The notes below the pieces were generated by a model that was given only the letters and a program-made list of their open reading frames with translations, was not told where the DNA came from and ran no database searches. Below are positions 1 to 10,626 of a stretch of DNA of 33,950 nt, piece by piece; positions within the stretch are counted from its first letter, which is position 1, and each line of letters opens with the position of its first letter. Source of the DNA: Ignavibacteriales bacterium CG07_land_8_20_14_0_80_59_12 (GTDB taxonomy: Bacteria; Bacteroidota; Ignavibacteria; 0-14-0-80-59-12); NCBI GenBank assembly GCA_002779395.1, contig PEWR01000122.1:1-33950 (forward strand), given 5' to 3'. A program made the position numbers and the translations under genes.

Positions 1-1
1 C

Positions 2-226
<225 letters not shown>

Positions 227-312
227 TTCCCACTATCTCTTGCCGGGTGTCATGGCGAACGGCGACACGCTGCCATCTGTCGCCGCTTGCCATGTCGACT
301 TCGAGGAGTGTC

Positions 313-543
313 ATGAAGCGATCCGCTCTGATCCTGCTCGCGGCGCTCGGGACGTCGATCGTCCTCACAGCCGGCATGGGCTTTAACGACGGGTTGGTGC
401 TTCTCTTCCCTTCAGCGATTGGCATGGAGTTGTACCTGAAGGCTTTCTTCCTCAAGGGACGCATCGCATCGGTGCGCTTTCAACATTCACAGTTCTACAC
501 AGAAACCGTGATGAGGTCGTACCATGAAGAAAATGACCATTGA
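313..543 (+). CDS. Small hydrophobic hypothetical protein (76 aa), overlaps the pgk start
   Basis: ATG at 313 preceded by a GAGGAG-like [56 protein letters not shown]... with N-terminal hydrophobic segments; 20-bp overlap with pgk. Confidence 0.4.
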   Translation: MKRSALILLAALGTSIVLTAGMGFNDGLVLLFPSAIGMELYLKAFFLKGRIASVRFQHSQFYTETVMRSYHEENDH

Positions 544-1720
544 CGACATTGCCGTTGCCGGCAAGCGCGTGCTTGTTCGCGTCGATTTCAACGTCCCCCT
601 TGAGAAGGGGAAGATCACTGATGACACCCGAATCGTTGAAACCCTCCCGACCATCCGGAAGCTTCTTGCCGGGAAGGGACGGCTCATCCTCATGAGCCAC
701 CTCGGACGGCCGAAAGGCGGGCCGTCCCTAGAGTTCAGCCTTCAGCCGGTGGCGGTGCGGCTCGGCGAGCTCCTTGGTGTGAGTGTGAAATTCGCCTCCG
801 ATTGTATCGGGGGCGAAGTCGAAGCGACGGCGGAAGGATTGAAGGACGGGGAGGTCCTCCTGCTGGAAAACCTGCGCTTCCACAAGGAGGAGGAGAAGAA
901 TGACGAGACGTTTGCCCGGTCGCTCGCAAAGCTTGGAGATGTCTACGTGAACGACGCATTCGGCAGCGCCCACCGTGCCCATGCCTCGACCGAAGGTGTC
1001 ACACGCTTCCTCAAGCCGGCTGTCGCGGGATACCTCATGCAGAAAGAGCTTGCGTACCTCGGCGGAGCCCTCGAAAACCCTGCGCGACCGTTTGTGGCAG
1101 TCCTCGGCGGCTCGAAGATTTCAGGGAAAATCGACGTGATCCAGAACCTCCTGGGGAAGGTCGACGCGCTTCTCATCGGCGGCGGCATGGCGTTCACGTT
1201 TTACAAGGCGGAGGGGCTTGAAATCGGGAGCTCCCTCCTCGAAGAGGACAAGGTCGCGCTCGCCGCTGACCTCAAGAAACAGGCCCAGGTGAAGAAGACG
1301 AAGATGCTTCTTCCTGTCGACTGTGTGGTCGCGGACCGCTTCGCTGTCGATGCCGAGCGAAAGGTTGTCCGCGAGGACGAAATCCCCGGCGATTGGATGG
1401 CGCTCGACATCGGGCCGGACACCGTGAAGATCTTCAGGGATGAGATACTCAAGGCGAAGACGGTCGTGTGGAACGGGCCCATGGGCGTCTTCGAGATGGA
1501 GCCGTTCGCCGCAGGGACGAACGCGGTGGCACAGGCGCTTGCCGATGCGACGAAGTCAGGCGCGACGACGATCATCGGCGGAGGCGATTCTGCCGCGGCG
1601 ATTGCGAAGGCGGGACTGAAGAACGCCGTCTCGCACGTCTCTACGGGGGGCGGAGCATCGCTCGAATTCCTCGAGGGGAAAATCCTTCCCGGCGTCGCAG
1701 CGCTGACGGACAAGGCGTGA
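524..1720 (+). CDS. pgk: Phosphoglycerate kinase
   Basis: Motifs [61 protein letters not shown]; adjacent to gap. Confidence 0.98.
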   Translation: MKKMTIDDIAVAGKRVLVRVDFNVPLEKGKITDDTRIVETLPTIRKLLAGKGRLILMSHLGRPKGGPSLEFSLQPVAVRLGELLGVSVKFASDCIGGEVEATAEGLKDGEVLLLENLRFHKEEEKNDETFARSLAKLGDVYVNDAFGSAHRAHASTEGVTRFLKPAVAGYLMQKELAYLGGALENPARPFVAVLGGSKISGKIDVIQNLLGKVDALLIGGGMAFTFYKAEGLEIGSSLLEEDKVALAADLKKQAQVKKTKMLLPVDCVVADRFAVDAERKVVREDEIPGDWMALDIGPDTVKIFRDEILKAKTVVWNGPMGVFEMEPFAAGTNAVAQALADATKSGATTIIGGGDSAAAIAKAGLKNAVSHVSTGGGASLEFLEGKILPGVAALTDKA

Positions 1721-1786
1721 GGAAACGATTCCCTCTGCGAGGGCGTTATGGTAGCGGAATTCCGCGCGAAGAAATGAGTCCACCAC

Positions 1787-2713
1787 ATGCCGATTGACCT
1801 TAATCCGGGCACACGCCGCGGACAGTATTATCGCCCGAGCTTTCTCGGGGGCGGATTCGGTTTCTTTCCCCCCGTGATCAAGGTCCTCCTCCTCATCAAC
1901 GTAGGAGCGTGGCTTTTCCTCTGGTTCTTCGGGACCTTCGGGATCGACGGATATCCGCTCCGACTCTACGTCTATGAGCTCTTTGGGCTGCGCCCGATCG
2001 GTGAAGGGTTCTGGCTGTGGCAGCTTGTCACGTACATGTTCCTCCACGAGGGACTCGGCCACGTCTTTTTCAACATGTTCGCCCTCTGGATGTTCGGGAC
2101 GCAGCTCGAGAACGACTGGGGTTCACGGAAGTTCCTCACGTACTACATGGTGACGGGGATCGGGGCGGGGTTGAGCAACCTGCTCGTCGCGCCCCTCTTC
2201 GCAACGCCGATGATGACTATCGGCGCGTCTGGTGCCGTGTACGGCATCCTCATCGCATTCGGCATGCTCTACCCGGAGCAGCCGATCTACCTCTACTTCC
2301 TCTTTCCCATCAAGGCAAAGTACTTCGTCGGCTTCTACGTCCTCCTCGAGCTTTTCTCCGGGGTGACGGGGACAACGGACGGGATTGCCCACTTCGCGCA
2401 TCTCGGCGGCGCGCTCGTCGGATTCCTCTACATCATGCTTGACCGCCGCGGCTATGCGCTCGATGAGTACCTGGCGCGCCTGAAGGCACGATGGGAAGCG
2501 CGTCACCGGTCCCCGCTGAGGTACGTCCGGCGGGACGACGAGGTGGTCGATGCGAAATTCGAGGATGTCGAGGAGCGCCAGAAGAGGGAGAAGGAGCAGC
2601 TCCAGCACCGGGTCGATGAGATCCTCGAGAAGATAAGCAAGTCGGGCTATGCAAACCTGACTGAGGAGGAGAAGCAGATTCTCTTTAATGCGAGCAAGAA
2701 ACTTGATGTGTGA
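1787..2713 (+). CDS. Rhomboid family intramembrane serine protease with a charged C-terminal (DUF6576-like) extension
   Basis: GASGAVYGIL (GxSG), HFAHLGGALVGF catalytic His region, multiple TM segments, C-terminal helix ending ...LTEEEKQILFNASKKL. Confidence 0.92.
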   Translation: MPIDLNPGTRRGQYYRPSFLGGGFGFFPPVIKVLLLINVGAWLFLWFFGTFGIDGYPLRLYVYELFGLRPIGEGFWLWQLVTYMFLHEGLGHVFFNMFALWMFGTQLENDWGSRKFLTYYMVTGIGAGLSNLLVAPLFATPMMTIGASGAVYGILIAFGMLYPEQPIYLYFLFPIKAKYFVGFYVLLELFSGVTGTTDGIAHFAHLGGALVGFLYIMLDRRGYALDEYLARLKARWEARHRSPLRYVRRDDEVVDAKFEDVEERQKREKEQLQHRVDEILEKISKSGYANLTEEEKQILFNASKKLDV

Positions 2714-2728
2714 AACGAAGGGCTGGAG

Positions 2729-3835
2729 ATGAATAGCGGAGATGCGGCGGGCATCGGGAGTGCGGTGCGCACGGGTATCCGGCGGCGTTCCCGGCGCGTG
2801 ATGGTGGGCGGCGTGCCGATTGGCGGCGACGCACCGGTGTCGGTTCAATCGATGACGAAAACGAAGACCGGCGACATCGAGGCGACGGTTGCGCAGGTCC
2901 TGGCGCTCGAAGAGGCGGGGTGCGACATCATCCGGATCACGGTGAATGACCGGGAAGCCGCTGACGCCCTTCCCGCGATCGTGCGGCGCGTCCACATTCC
3001 TGTTGTGGCCGACATCCATTTCAACCACGTATTCGCCCTCAAGGCCCTCGAAGCCGGAGTCTCGAAAGTAAGGATAAACCCGGGGAATATCGGGAGCCGC
3101 GACCGCATCCACGAGGTTCTCCGCGCCGCAAGAGAGCGAGGGGTTCCGATCCGGATCGGAGTGAACTCCGGCTCCCTTGAGGAGGACATTCTGGAGAGAC
3201 ACGGGTACCCGACCGCGGAGGCGCTCTACGAGAGCGCGATGCGACACGTGGAGATCTGCGAGGAGTTCGGCTTCAGCGACATCGTTATCTCCGTCAAATC
3301 GACGGACGTCCGTCTCATGATCGACGCCTACCGCCTCGTCGCGGAACGGACCGACTACCCGCTTCACCTTGGTGTGACGGAAGCGGGGACAACGCGTGTA
3401 GGCACGGTCAAATCAGCGGTCGGCATCGGAGCGCTTCTCGCCGACAGGATCGGAGACACGATCCGCGTCTCGCTCACCGATGATCCCGTGAAGGAGATCG
3501 AGGTCGGGAAGGAGATTCTCCGGTCGCTCGGCCTCGCGACGAGAAACGTTGAGCTCATTACCTGTCCGACCTGCGGCCGGCTGGAGGTCGATCTTTTCAG
3601 CATCACGCGCGAGCTTGAAGAGGCCCTCGGACATCTGAAGAAACCCGTGAAGGTCGCCATACTCGGCTGTGCCGTGAACGGCCCCGGGGAGGCGCGCGAA
3701 GCCGACATCGGCGTTGCCTGCGGCAAGGGTGTCGGCATCCTGTACCGGAAGGGTGAGGTCCTTCGGCGTGTGAAGGAGGAAGAAATCGTCTCTGCGGTCA
3801 TCGAAGAGGTGATGAAGTTCCAGCCGGAGACGTGA
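2729..3835 (+). CDS. ispG: (E)-4-hydroxy-3-methylbut-2-enyl-diphosphate synthase (MEP pathway)
   Basis: VQSMTKTKTGDIEATVAQV, GVSKVRINPGNIG, CPTCGR and AVNGPGEA motifs. Confidence 0.97.
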   Translation: MNSGDAAGIGSAVRTGIRRRSRRVMVGGVPIGGDAPVSVQSMTKTKTGDIEATVAQVLALEEAGCDIIRITVNDREAADALPAIVRRVHIPVVADIHFNHVFALKALEAGVSKVRINPGNIGSRDRIHEVLRAARERGVPIRIGVNSGSLEEDILERHGYPTAEALYESAMRHVEICEEFGFSDIVISVKSTDVRLMIDAYRLVAERTDYPLHLGVTEAGTTRVGTVKSAVGIGALLADRIGDTIRVSLTDDPVKEIEVGKEILRSLGLATRNVELITCPTCGRLEVDLFSITRELEEALGHLKKPVKVAILGCAVNGPGEAREADIGVACGKGVGILYRKGEVLRRVKEEEIVSAVIEEVMKFQPET

Positions 3836-3937
3836 ACCTGCCGCCGGCGGGCCGCTTGAGCAACTTGCCTGTAACGACGTCAAGACTCCCCGCCGCCGTC
3901 GGTAGCGGGAGGGTTGTTCTCTTGCATCCCGCCAGGC

Positions 3938-4414
3938 ATGGAGAACCAGTTGAGCAGTCACGAATCGCCCCTGAGAGTATCCATCACCCGTGTGCGTGCC
4001 TCCTCGTACGACCTCCCTGTGCCCCGGTACGCTACGGAAGGGTCGTCGGGGATGGATCTCTGCGCAGATTGCGAGAGTCCGATCGTGATCCCGCCGAAGG
4101 GGATTGCTGTCGTCCCGACCGGGTTCCGCGTTTCTCTACCTCCCGGCTGTGAAGGGCAGGTGCGTCCGCGAAGCGGCCTTGCGCGAAACCACGGTGTGAC
4201 AGTCCTCAACGCCCCCGGCACAATCGACTCGGACTACCGCGGCGAGATACAGGTGATCCTCATCAACCACGGTGAGGCACCGTTCCGGATATCGCGAGCG
4301 GACAGGGTCGCCCAGCTCGTGATCGCACCGGCGGTTCGCATTGAGTGGATTGAATCGGACACACTTGATGCGACGAAACGCGGTGAGGGAGGGTTCGGCC
4401 ACACGGGCCCATGA
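3938..4414 (+). CDS. dut: dUTP diphosphatase
   Basis: Trimeric dUTPase motifs GMDL, RPRSGLA, GTIDSDYRGEI, RADRVAQLVI and the C-terminal RGEGGFGHTG. Confidence 0.96.
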   Translation: MENQLSSHESPLRVSITRVRASSYDLPVPRYATEGSSGMDLCADCESPIVIPPKGIAVVPTGFRVSLPPGCEGQVRPRSGLARNHGVTVLNAPGTIDSDYRGEIQVILINHGEAPFRISRADRVAQLVIAPAVRIEWIESDTLDATKRGEGGFGHTGP

Positions 4415-4451
4415 TCGCCGCGGTTCAGAAAGAGTCTTCACGATTCGAGAG

Positions 4452-5696
4452 ATGCCGATGAATCCACGGAGGGAAATCAAAGTCGAGCGGTGGCAGGATG
4501 CCGCAGTCTTTGCGGTTGGCACTGCGCTTCTCTTCGTGCTGGCCTACACCGTCCGTCAGTATTTCTCCCCCTTTGTGGCTCTTGCGGCGGTCTTCGCCGT
4601 TCTCTACCCGCTCCGCCGCTCGCCCCACGTGAAGGGAATCCTTGCGACGGCCGTCGGGCTCTTTCTCATCTGGTTCATCGGTGAGCTCGTGACCCTCCTC
4701 ACGCCGTTCATCGTCTCGCTCGTTCTCGCGTACATCTTCTCACCGGTCGTCGATTCGCTCGAGCGCCGCCGTGTTCCGCGCTGGGGAGGTGCGCTCATCG
4801 GCGTTGCCGGCTCCGCCGCTGTGATCGTGGCTGCGCTCGTCTTCCTCGGTCCCCTCGTTGCAGGGCAGTTTAAGAGTTTCCTTCTCACGATCGCGCCGGC
4901 GGTCTCATCGTTTGTTCAGCAAATGAATTCCGGGGAGCTCATCGCGAGGCTCCAGGCAATGGGAATCCCGGCCGACCCGCTCAGGGAGCAGATCACCCGC
5001 GAATTCGGCCCCCGGCTCGAGCAGCTCCTCAGCGGCCTTATGACCGCGGCACTTGGCCTCCTCTCGAACGTCGGTGCGATCGCAACCCAGATCGTGAACG
5101 TGATCCTGGTGCCGGTTCTGACGTTCCACATGCTCAAGGATTTCCACAAGGTCAGGAACGCCCTTCTCGACATTCTGCCGGGACGGGCGCGCGTCAAGGT
5201 CGTCAGCTACGGGGCGCGGATCGATACGATGCTCGGACTGTACCTGCGCGGCGCCCTCACCGTGGCCTTCATTGTCGGCTCGCTTTCGACTTTCCTTCTT
5301 TGGATCGCGGGAATCAACTATCCGTTTGTCCTCGGTCCCCTGGCGGGCATGCTCGACCTCATCCCTTACTTCGGGATCCTCACGATTCTCATCGTCTCCG
5401 TCATCGTCGCGCTTCTGAGCGGCGGCAACATCCTCCTCAAAGCCCTCTTTGTGGTCTTCATCTTTGGTGGAATTAACTTCCTTGAGACAACGTTTCTCCA
5501 GCCCCGGATCGTCGGGAGGAAAGTCGGCATTCATCCGCTCCTTCTCATTCTCGCCCTCATTGTCTTCGGCTACTTCCTCGGATTTGCCGGACTCCTCATC
5601 GCGGTTCCGACTACGGCCATCCTCCTCGCGTTGCTCAAAGATGAACGGCGCCTCCGCAAGGAGCGCGGAGCGGCGGCCGCGGAGATCTCAGAGTGA
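4452..5696 (+). CDS. AI-2E/PerM family transporter
   Basis: Multi-TM protein with ...NVILVPVLTFHMLKDF... and ...LEPRIVGRKVGIHPLLLILALIVFGYFLGFAGLLIAVPTTA-type C-terminus (here LQPRIVGRKVG). In-frame ATG at 4452 preferred over 4341, which overlaps dut. Confidence 0.9.
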   Translation: MPMNPRREIKVERWQDAAVFAVGTALLFVLAYTVRQYFSPFVALAAVFAVLYPLRRSPHVKGILATAVGLFLIWFIGELVTLLTPFIVSLVLAYIFSPVVDSLERRRVPRWGGALIGVAGSAAVIVAALVFLGPLVAGQFKSFLLTIAPAVSSFVQQMNSGELIARLQAMGIPADPLREQITREFGPRLEQLLSGLMTAALGLLSNVGAIATQIVNVILVPVLTFHMLKDFHKVRNALLDILPGRARVKVVSYGARIDTMLGLYLRGALTVAFIVGSLSTFLLWIAGINYPFVLGPLAGMLDLIPYFGILTILIVSVIVALLSGGNILLKALFVVFIFGGINFLETTFLQPRIVGRKVGIHPLLLILALIVFGYFLGFAGLLIAVPTTAILLALLKDERRLRKERGAAAAEISE

Positions 5697-6376
5697 GCAA
5701 GCTCGGCGTTCTGTACCTCGTTCCCGTACCTATTGGTAACTACGACGACATCACACTCAGGGGACTTCGCATTCTCCGCGAATGCGACGTCATCGCCTGC
5801 GAGGAATTCCGCGAGGCGCGCCGGCTCCTCTCACATCTTCAGATCATGAAGCCTCTCATCGGAGTGGATGAGCACACAGAGGAGGAAGCAACGAAGGAAG
5901 TTCTGCGTGAGCTCGAAAGCGGGAAGCGCGTGGCTCTGATTTCGGACGCCGGAACACCCGTGTTCTCCGACCCGGGCCTTTTCCTTGTACGTGCGGCCAT
6001 CACGCGGGGTGTGAGTGTTGTTCCTCTTCCGGGTGCCTCCTCGCTCCTTCCCGCACTCATCGCGTCGGGGTTCCGCAGTGATGCGTTCGTGTTTGTCGGC
6101 TGGCTTTCGCCGAAGCGGGATGAGCGCCGGAGGGAGCTCGACAAGCTGAAGCACGAGTGGCGAACGCTTGTCATCATGGATACCCCCTATCGGCTCCTTG
6201 CGCTTCTGAGGGACGCGACAGACGTTCTCGGTAGGAAGCGCCGTGCGGCCATCGCGTTCGACATCTCGGCGCCGGCTGAAGAGATTGTGCGCGGGAGGCT
6301 TGACGAGCTGCGGAAGCGGTTTGAGGCTTCCCCGAGGAAGTCGGAGTTTGTCCTTGTCATCGAAGGGGCGGTGTGA
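5693..6376 (+). CDS. rsmI: 16S rRNA (cytidine(1402)-2'-O)-methyltransferase, short form
   Basis: LYLVPVPIGNYDDITLRGLRIL, CEEFREARRLL, ALISDAGTPVFSDPG, LPGASSLLPALIASG; 4-bp overlap with the upstream gene. Confidence 0.95.
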   Translation: MSKLGVLYLVPVPIGNYDDITLRGLRILRECDVIACEEFREARRLLSHLQIMKPLIGVDEHTEEEATKEVLRELESGKRVALISDAGTPVFSDPGLFLVRAAITRGVSVVPLPGASSLLPALIASGFRSDAFVFVGWLSPKRDERRRELDKLKHEWRTLVIMDTPYRLLALLRDATDVLGRKRRAAIAFDISAPAEEIVRGRLDELRKRFEASPRKSEFVLVIEGAV

Positions 6377-6685
6377 AATAATGGGACTCCCCTCCCTAAT
6401 GTCGGCGACACTCTTCTGACCGTCCGATCAGCCGACCAGATTCTTTCTCCGTTCAGCGGCACGATTCCGGTCCCTTTTTCGCTTGCGCCGGACGCCTCTC
6501 GCTCGTTCACGGTCTGCTATCGCCAGACGACGGCGCCGCGGGCTGACAGCCAGTGGGTCTACCTCCGCGCCGACACACGGGTGTCGCTCTCCATCGCGAT
6601 GCTGTTCGACACGAGCGGCAGCATGAATCAACGAATCGGCCCTTCGGACGCGACCTTGCGGATCACTGCCGCCCACGGCACTTGA
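6377..6685 (+). pseudogene. Relic of a choice-of-anchor/ASH-like plus VWA domain protein, truncated at both ends
   Basis: Continuing in the rsmI frame directly after its TGA: NNGTPLPNVGDTLLTVRSADQILSPFSGTIPVPFSLAPDASRSFTVCYRQTTAPRADSQWVYLRADTRVSLSIAMLFDTSGSMNQRIGPSDATLRITAAHGT*. Has a DxSGS MIDAS-like VWA start (LFDTSGSM), no plausible start codon, and stops just into the VWA domain. Confidence 0.6.
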
Positions 6686-7031
6686 AATAACCGTGATCGG
6701 GTATGCCGACCCGCAGCCGCTCACGGGGGAATACCTGGAGCCGGATGAGATCCATTTTCACGATCTGAATGGTGTGCGTCGCTCGGTAAGTCGGGGTGAC
6801 CGACTCGACAACCTGAAACTATCGGGGTTGCGCGCATGGCATTCGGGCCGGTACCTCGACTCGTTGTTCCTGGGTGCGGCGCGCGAGGGCCACGAGGAAT
6901 ACGCAGAAATGAAGCGGGAGGGGAAGATCAGGTACCGGTGCGTCGGTGGGGAAGTCAGCAGGGAGGAGAGCGGCTATGAATCACGCCGCCGAATCCAGAT
7001 TATCATCACGAGAACCGCGTCAGAGAAGTGA
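6678..7031 (+). pseudogene. C-terminal OmpA/peptidoglycan-binding-like domain remnant
   Basis: ALEITVIGYADPQPL...DNLKLSGLRAWHSGRYLDSLF...GYESRRRIQIIITRTASEK resembles the I-x-V-x-G-x-[TA]-D ... L-S-x-x-R-A ... N/S-R-R-[VI]-[EQ]-I pattern of OmpA C-terminal domains. Open upstream in a different frame from the VWA relic; no clear start or RBS. Confidence 0.5.
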
Positions 7032-7063
7032 CCGACCGAGTCAAGACGCAAAGGGGGAAGACG

Positions 7064-7327
7064 ATGAGCGGAGTCCTCGGCCGGGTTGAACGCACTGCAA
7101 TCGTCCTGGGCTCGCTTGCTCTCTTTGGCGCATGCCCATGGGAGGGGATCGCGCGCAGCTTGAACTCGGTTTTCTTCACGGATCTGAACACCGGCTGGAC
7201 GGTGGGTTGGGGCGAAGAAGAGGGTAGTGTGGCGGTGAGGGACGGAGTGCGGTTTCTCGGGCGGAAGCAGTTTGACCGGGGTATGCGTCAGTGGGCGCGG
7301 TTTGACTTTCCGGCGGGAATTGCGTAA
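7064..7327 (+). pseudogene. N-terminal fragment of a secreted YCF48/BNR-like repeat protein
   Basis: ATG with SD (AAGGGGGAAG); hydrophobic leader then IARSLNSVFFTDLNTGWTVGWG, the recognisable YCF48-type repeat start (SVFFTD.NTGW.VG). The remainder is low-similarity and the stop TAA lies inside the -10 box of the rplM promoter. Confidence 0.5.
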
Positions 7328-7330
7328 ATT
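7302..7330 (+). promoter_or_regulatory. Housekeeping promoter for rplM-rpsI
   Basis: TTGACT (7302-7307) - 17 nt - TAAATTTC (7325-); 40 bp upstream of rplM start. Confidence 0.65.
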
Positions 7331-7369
7331 TCACATCTGAGGGTTGCCTATTTTGGAGGTACAGAGCAC

Positions 7370-7813
7370 GTGCAGACGATGCAACGGACATACGTTCCGA
7401 AGACCGAGGGAATTCAGCGGAAATGGTACGTTCTGGACGCTGAGGGGAAGACGCTCGGGCGGCTCGCAAGCGAGGCCGCGAAGGTCCTCCGGGGAAAGCA
7501 TAAGCCGGAGTTCACACCTCACCTCGATCTCGGGGATTTCGTCGTTGTGGTCAATGCCGCAAAGGTGAGCCTCAGTGGAAAGCGCGCCGAGATGAAGCAG
7601 TATTTCCACTACACCGGATACCCGGGCGGTGCGCGGGTGAAGTCGTTCAAGGAGCTGATCCGGACCAGGCCCGAGTTTGTCATCCAGCATGCGGTGAAGG
7701 GAATGCTCCCGCACAATCGCCTCGGACGGAAGATGCTCAAGAAGCTCAAAGTGTACGGCGGCAATGAGCATCCGCATCAGGCACAGAAACCGGAGCCGTT
7801 TCCAGGCAGCTAA
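7370..7813 (+). CDS. rplM: 50S ribosomal protein L13
   Basis: [46 protein letters not shown]...; followed by rpsI. Confidence 0.97.
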   Translation: MQTMQRTYVPKTEGIQRKWYVLDAEGKTLGRLASEAAKVLRGKHKPEFTPHLDLGDFVVVVNAAKVSLSGKRAEMKQYFHYTGYPGGARVKSFKELIRTRPEFVIQHAVKGMLPHNRLGRKMLKKLKVYGGNEHPHQAQKPEPFPGS

Positions 7814-7846
7814 TTCCCCCAACCTGTCATTGTGTGAGTTGAACAG

Positions 7847-8239
7847 ATGAGAACACAGAACGTTATCACCGTCGGCCGCCGGAAGGCTTCGGTCGCGCGG
7901 GTCGTCCTCTCACCCGGTTCGGGATCGCTCACGATCAACGACCGGCCGCTCGACACTTATTTCCCGACTGCAGTCCTCAGGAATGATGTCTTGAAGCCGT
8001 TTGCTGTGACGAACATGGCTGAACATTATGACGTTGCGGTGAAGGTCGAAGGAGGCGGCGTCGCCGGTCAGGCAGGTGCCATTCGTCTCGGGATTGCACG
8101 CGCGCTCGTTTCGCTTCATGAGGACCTTCGTCCTGCGCTCCGTGCCGCCGGACTTCTCACGCGCGACCCGAGGATGGTCGAGCGGAAGAAGTACGGACAG
8201 AAGAAAGCTCGCAAGCGCTTCCAGTTCTCCAAGCGGTAA
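7847..8239 (+). CDS. rpsI: 30S ribosomal protein S9
   Basis: [30 protein letters not shown]-terminus [16 protein letters not shown]. Confidence 0.98.
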   Translation: MRTQNVITVGRRKASVARVVLSPGSGSLTINDRPLDTYFPTAVLRNDVLKPFAVTNMAEHYDVAVKVEGGGVAGQAGAIRLGIARALVSLHEDLRPALRAAGLLTRDPRMVERKKYGQKKARKRFQFSKR

Positions 8240-8368
8240 TCCGGCCGCAGTTTTTTCCATACAACGCATGCCTCCGGATTCCCGGTGAAGTGTTCGCCAT
8301 ACTGATGGTGAATAAACCGGGAAGATGAAGGGGGCAGAGGATACAACTTCAACAGCAAGGAGTCCATC

Positions 8369-9130
8369 ATGCCCAGGGTCGAGCTGACAGACCTTCTCTC
8401 CGCAGGTGCGCATTTCGGGCACCTCACCCGCCGCTGGAATCCCAAGATGAAGCCGTACATCTTCATGGAACGGAATGGGATTCATATCATTGATGTGAAG
8501 AAGACACAGGAGCTTATCGAGGAAGCCTCGAACGCTCTCGGTGCCATCGCCGCCGAAGGAAAGAGCATCCTTTTTGTCGGGACGAAGAAGCAGGCAAAGG
8601 AGGTCATCCGCGCCGAAGCAGACCGGGCGGGGATGTTCTACGTCACCGAGCGATGGCTCGGCGGCATGCTCACGAACTTCACGACAATCCGGAAGAGCGT
8701 GAAGCGCCTCACTTCCATCGAGAAGATGGAGCAGGACGGGACGTTCGACAAGCTGACGAAGAAGGAGCGCCTCCAGCTCACTCGTGAGAAGGAGAAGCTT
8801 GAGAAGATCCTCTACGGCGTGAAGGACATGACGAGGCTCCCGGGGGCCGTCTACGTCGTCGATGTGAAGAAGGAGGAGATTGCGGTGAAGGAGGCGAAGC
8901 GCCTCGGGATTCCGGTCTTTGCGATCGTCGACACGAACTGCGACCCTGATCCAATCGACTATGTAATCCCGGCGAACGATGACGCCCTGAAGACCGTCCA
9001 GCTCATCACGACCGTCCTGACCGATTCCGTGGTGGAAGGGAAGGAGCGAAGCTCACGTTCCCAGGCGGAGCGGGAAGCTGACCGCGAGAGAGTGGAGAAA
9101 GAAACAGAGGCCGGAGGAGGAGCTGCGTAG
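8369..9130 (+). CDS. rpsB: 30S ribosomal protein S2
   Basis: [50 protein letters not shown]. Confidence 0.98.
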   Translation: MPRVELTDLLSAGAHFGHLTRRWNPKMKPYIFMERNGIHIIDVKKTQELIEEASNALGAIAAEGKSILFVGTKKQAKEVIRAEADRAGMFYVTERWLGGMLTNFTTIRKSVKRLTSIEKMEQDGTFDKLTKKERLQLTREKEKLEKILYGVKDMTRLPGAVYVVDVKKEEIAVKEAKRLGIPVFAIVDTNCDPDPIDYVIPANDDALKTVQLITTVLTDSVVEGKERSSRSQAEREADRERVEKETEAGGGAA

Positions 9131-9181
9131 ACGGGCGGGCTTCATAGACACGAGCGAACGAAAAAGGAGCTATCAGAGGGC

Positions 9182-9781
9182 ATGGCAATCAACACCGAAC
9201 AGATTAGATCCCTTCGTGAATCCACGGGCGCCGGAATGATGGACTGCAAGAAGGCGCTTGAGGAAACAAACGGAAACACGGAGAAGGCAGTCGACTACCT
9301 CCGGAAGAAAGGCGCTGCAGTGGCGGCGAAGCGGGCGGACCGCGCTGCAGAGCAGGGTGTCGTCGAAGCGTACATCCATGCAGGTGGCCGCGTCGGGACA
9401 CTCGTCGAGATCAACTGCGAGAGCGACTTCGTTGCGCGCACAGAGGAGTTCAGGGCGCTCGCGCGCGATATCGCGATGCAGGTTACCGCGATGAACCCCA
9501 TGGTCGTGTCGCGTGAGCAGCTCGACCAATCGATCCTCGAGCGGGAACTCGACATCTACCGGACCCAGGCCCGGAACGAGGGGAAGCCGGAACCGCTCGT
9601 CGAGAAGATCGCCCAGGGAAGGCTTGAGAAGTTTTTCCAGGAAGTGTGTCTCATCGAGCAGACGTTCATCAAAGATTCCGGCAGGACAATCAGAGATCTT
9701 GTCAACGAGGCGATGGCGAAAACCGGCGAGCGCGTCAGCATACGGCGCTTCCAGCGGTACTACCTTGGCGAGACGACCTGA
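9182..9781 (+). CDS. tsf: Elongation factor Ts
   Basis: RSLRESTGAGMMDCKKALEETNGN.EKAVDYLRKKG; follows rpsB. Confidence 0.98.
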   Translation: MAINTEQIRSLRESTGAGMMDCKKALEETNGNTEKAVDYLRKKGAAVAAKRADRAAEQGVVEAYIHAGGRVGTLVEINCESDFVARTEEFRALARDIAMQVTAMNPMVVSREQLDQSILERELDIYRTQARNEGKPEPLVEKIAQGRLEKFFQEVCLIEQTFIKDSGRTIRDLVNEAMAKTGERVSIRRFQRYYLGETT

Positions 9782-9852
9782 GCCGATATCACAGAGGGGC
9801 CCCGCGAGCAGCGTAAGGGCCCATGCTTCTTGTCCAACCCATGAGGCAGTGC

Positions 9853-10623
9853 ATGACCGCTGAGCCGGTGTACAAGCGCGTGCTCCTCAAACTGAGCGGC
9901 GAGTCGCTCATGGGGGAGCGCCAGTACGGGATTGACCCGCAGGTCGTGGACCGCTACGCCGAGGAGATCAAGTCAATCTTCGAGCTCGGCGTTCAGGTCG
10001 GCATCGTTATCGGCGGCGGGAACATCTACCGTGGCGTAAAGGACTCGGCCGACGGGATCGACAAGGTCTCCGGCGACCTCATGGGGATGCTTGCCACCGT
10101 CATCAACTCGCTCGCCCTCCAGAACACACTCGAGCACAAAGGCGTCTACACCCGCCTCCTCTGCGCAATACGTATGGAGGAGATCGCGGAGCCGTTCATC
10201 CGCCGCCGCGCCATCCGCCACCTTGAGAAGAACCGCGTCGTTATCTTTGCAGCTGGCACGGGCAGCCCCTACTTTACGACCGACACGGCCGCCGCCCTCC
10301 GGGCGATCGAGATCGAGGCCGACGCCATCCTCAAGGGGACGCGAGTCGACGGTGTGTACGACTCGGATCCGGAGCAGAACCCCGCCGCGCTGAGGTTCCA
10401 GGAAATCACGTACCTCGACGTGCTCGAACGCGACCTGAAGGTCATGGACCTGACCGCCATCACGCTCTGCAAGGAGAACAAGCTCCCGATTGTTGTCTTC
10501 AACATGAACGTACCCGGGAACCTGAGGCGGGTCGTCCTCCGACAGGCGGTGGGGACCACTGTCTCAGAGCTCTCCGGCCGTGACATCGCAAAACCTGAGT
10601 TGGTCCCACCAAAGAGCAGGTGA
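9853..10623 (+). CDS. pyrH: UMP kinase
   Basis: [41 protein letters not shown]; tsf-pyrH-frr order. Confidence 0.97.
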   Translation: MTAEPVYKRVLLKLSGESLMGERQYGIDPQVVDRYAEEIKSIFELGVQVGIVIGGGNIYRGVKDSADGIDKVSGDLMGMLATVINSLALQNTLEHKGVYTRLLCAIRMEEIAEPFIRRRAIRHLEKNRVVIFAAGTGSPYFTTDTAAALRAIEIEADAILKGTRVDGVYDSDPEQNPAALRFQEITYLDVLERDLKVMDLTAITLCKENKLPIVVFNMNVPGNLRRVVLRQAVGTTVSELSGRDIAKPELVPPKSR

Positions 10624-10626
10624 TCT

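Noticed and set aside
2123-3367. 414-aa minus-strand ORF antisense to the rhomboid gene and ispG
   Set aside because: Arg/His/Asp-rich antisense translation with no recognisable motif, opposite well-supported genes; a GC-rich codon-bias artefact.
9782-9852. GGGGCCCC/GGGCCC palindromes between tsf and pyrH as a terminator
   Set aside because: No U tract and the genes form a classic operon; short GC palindromes are expected in this composition.
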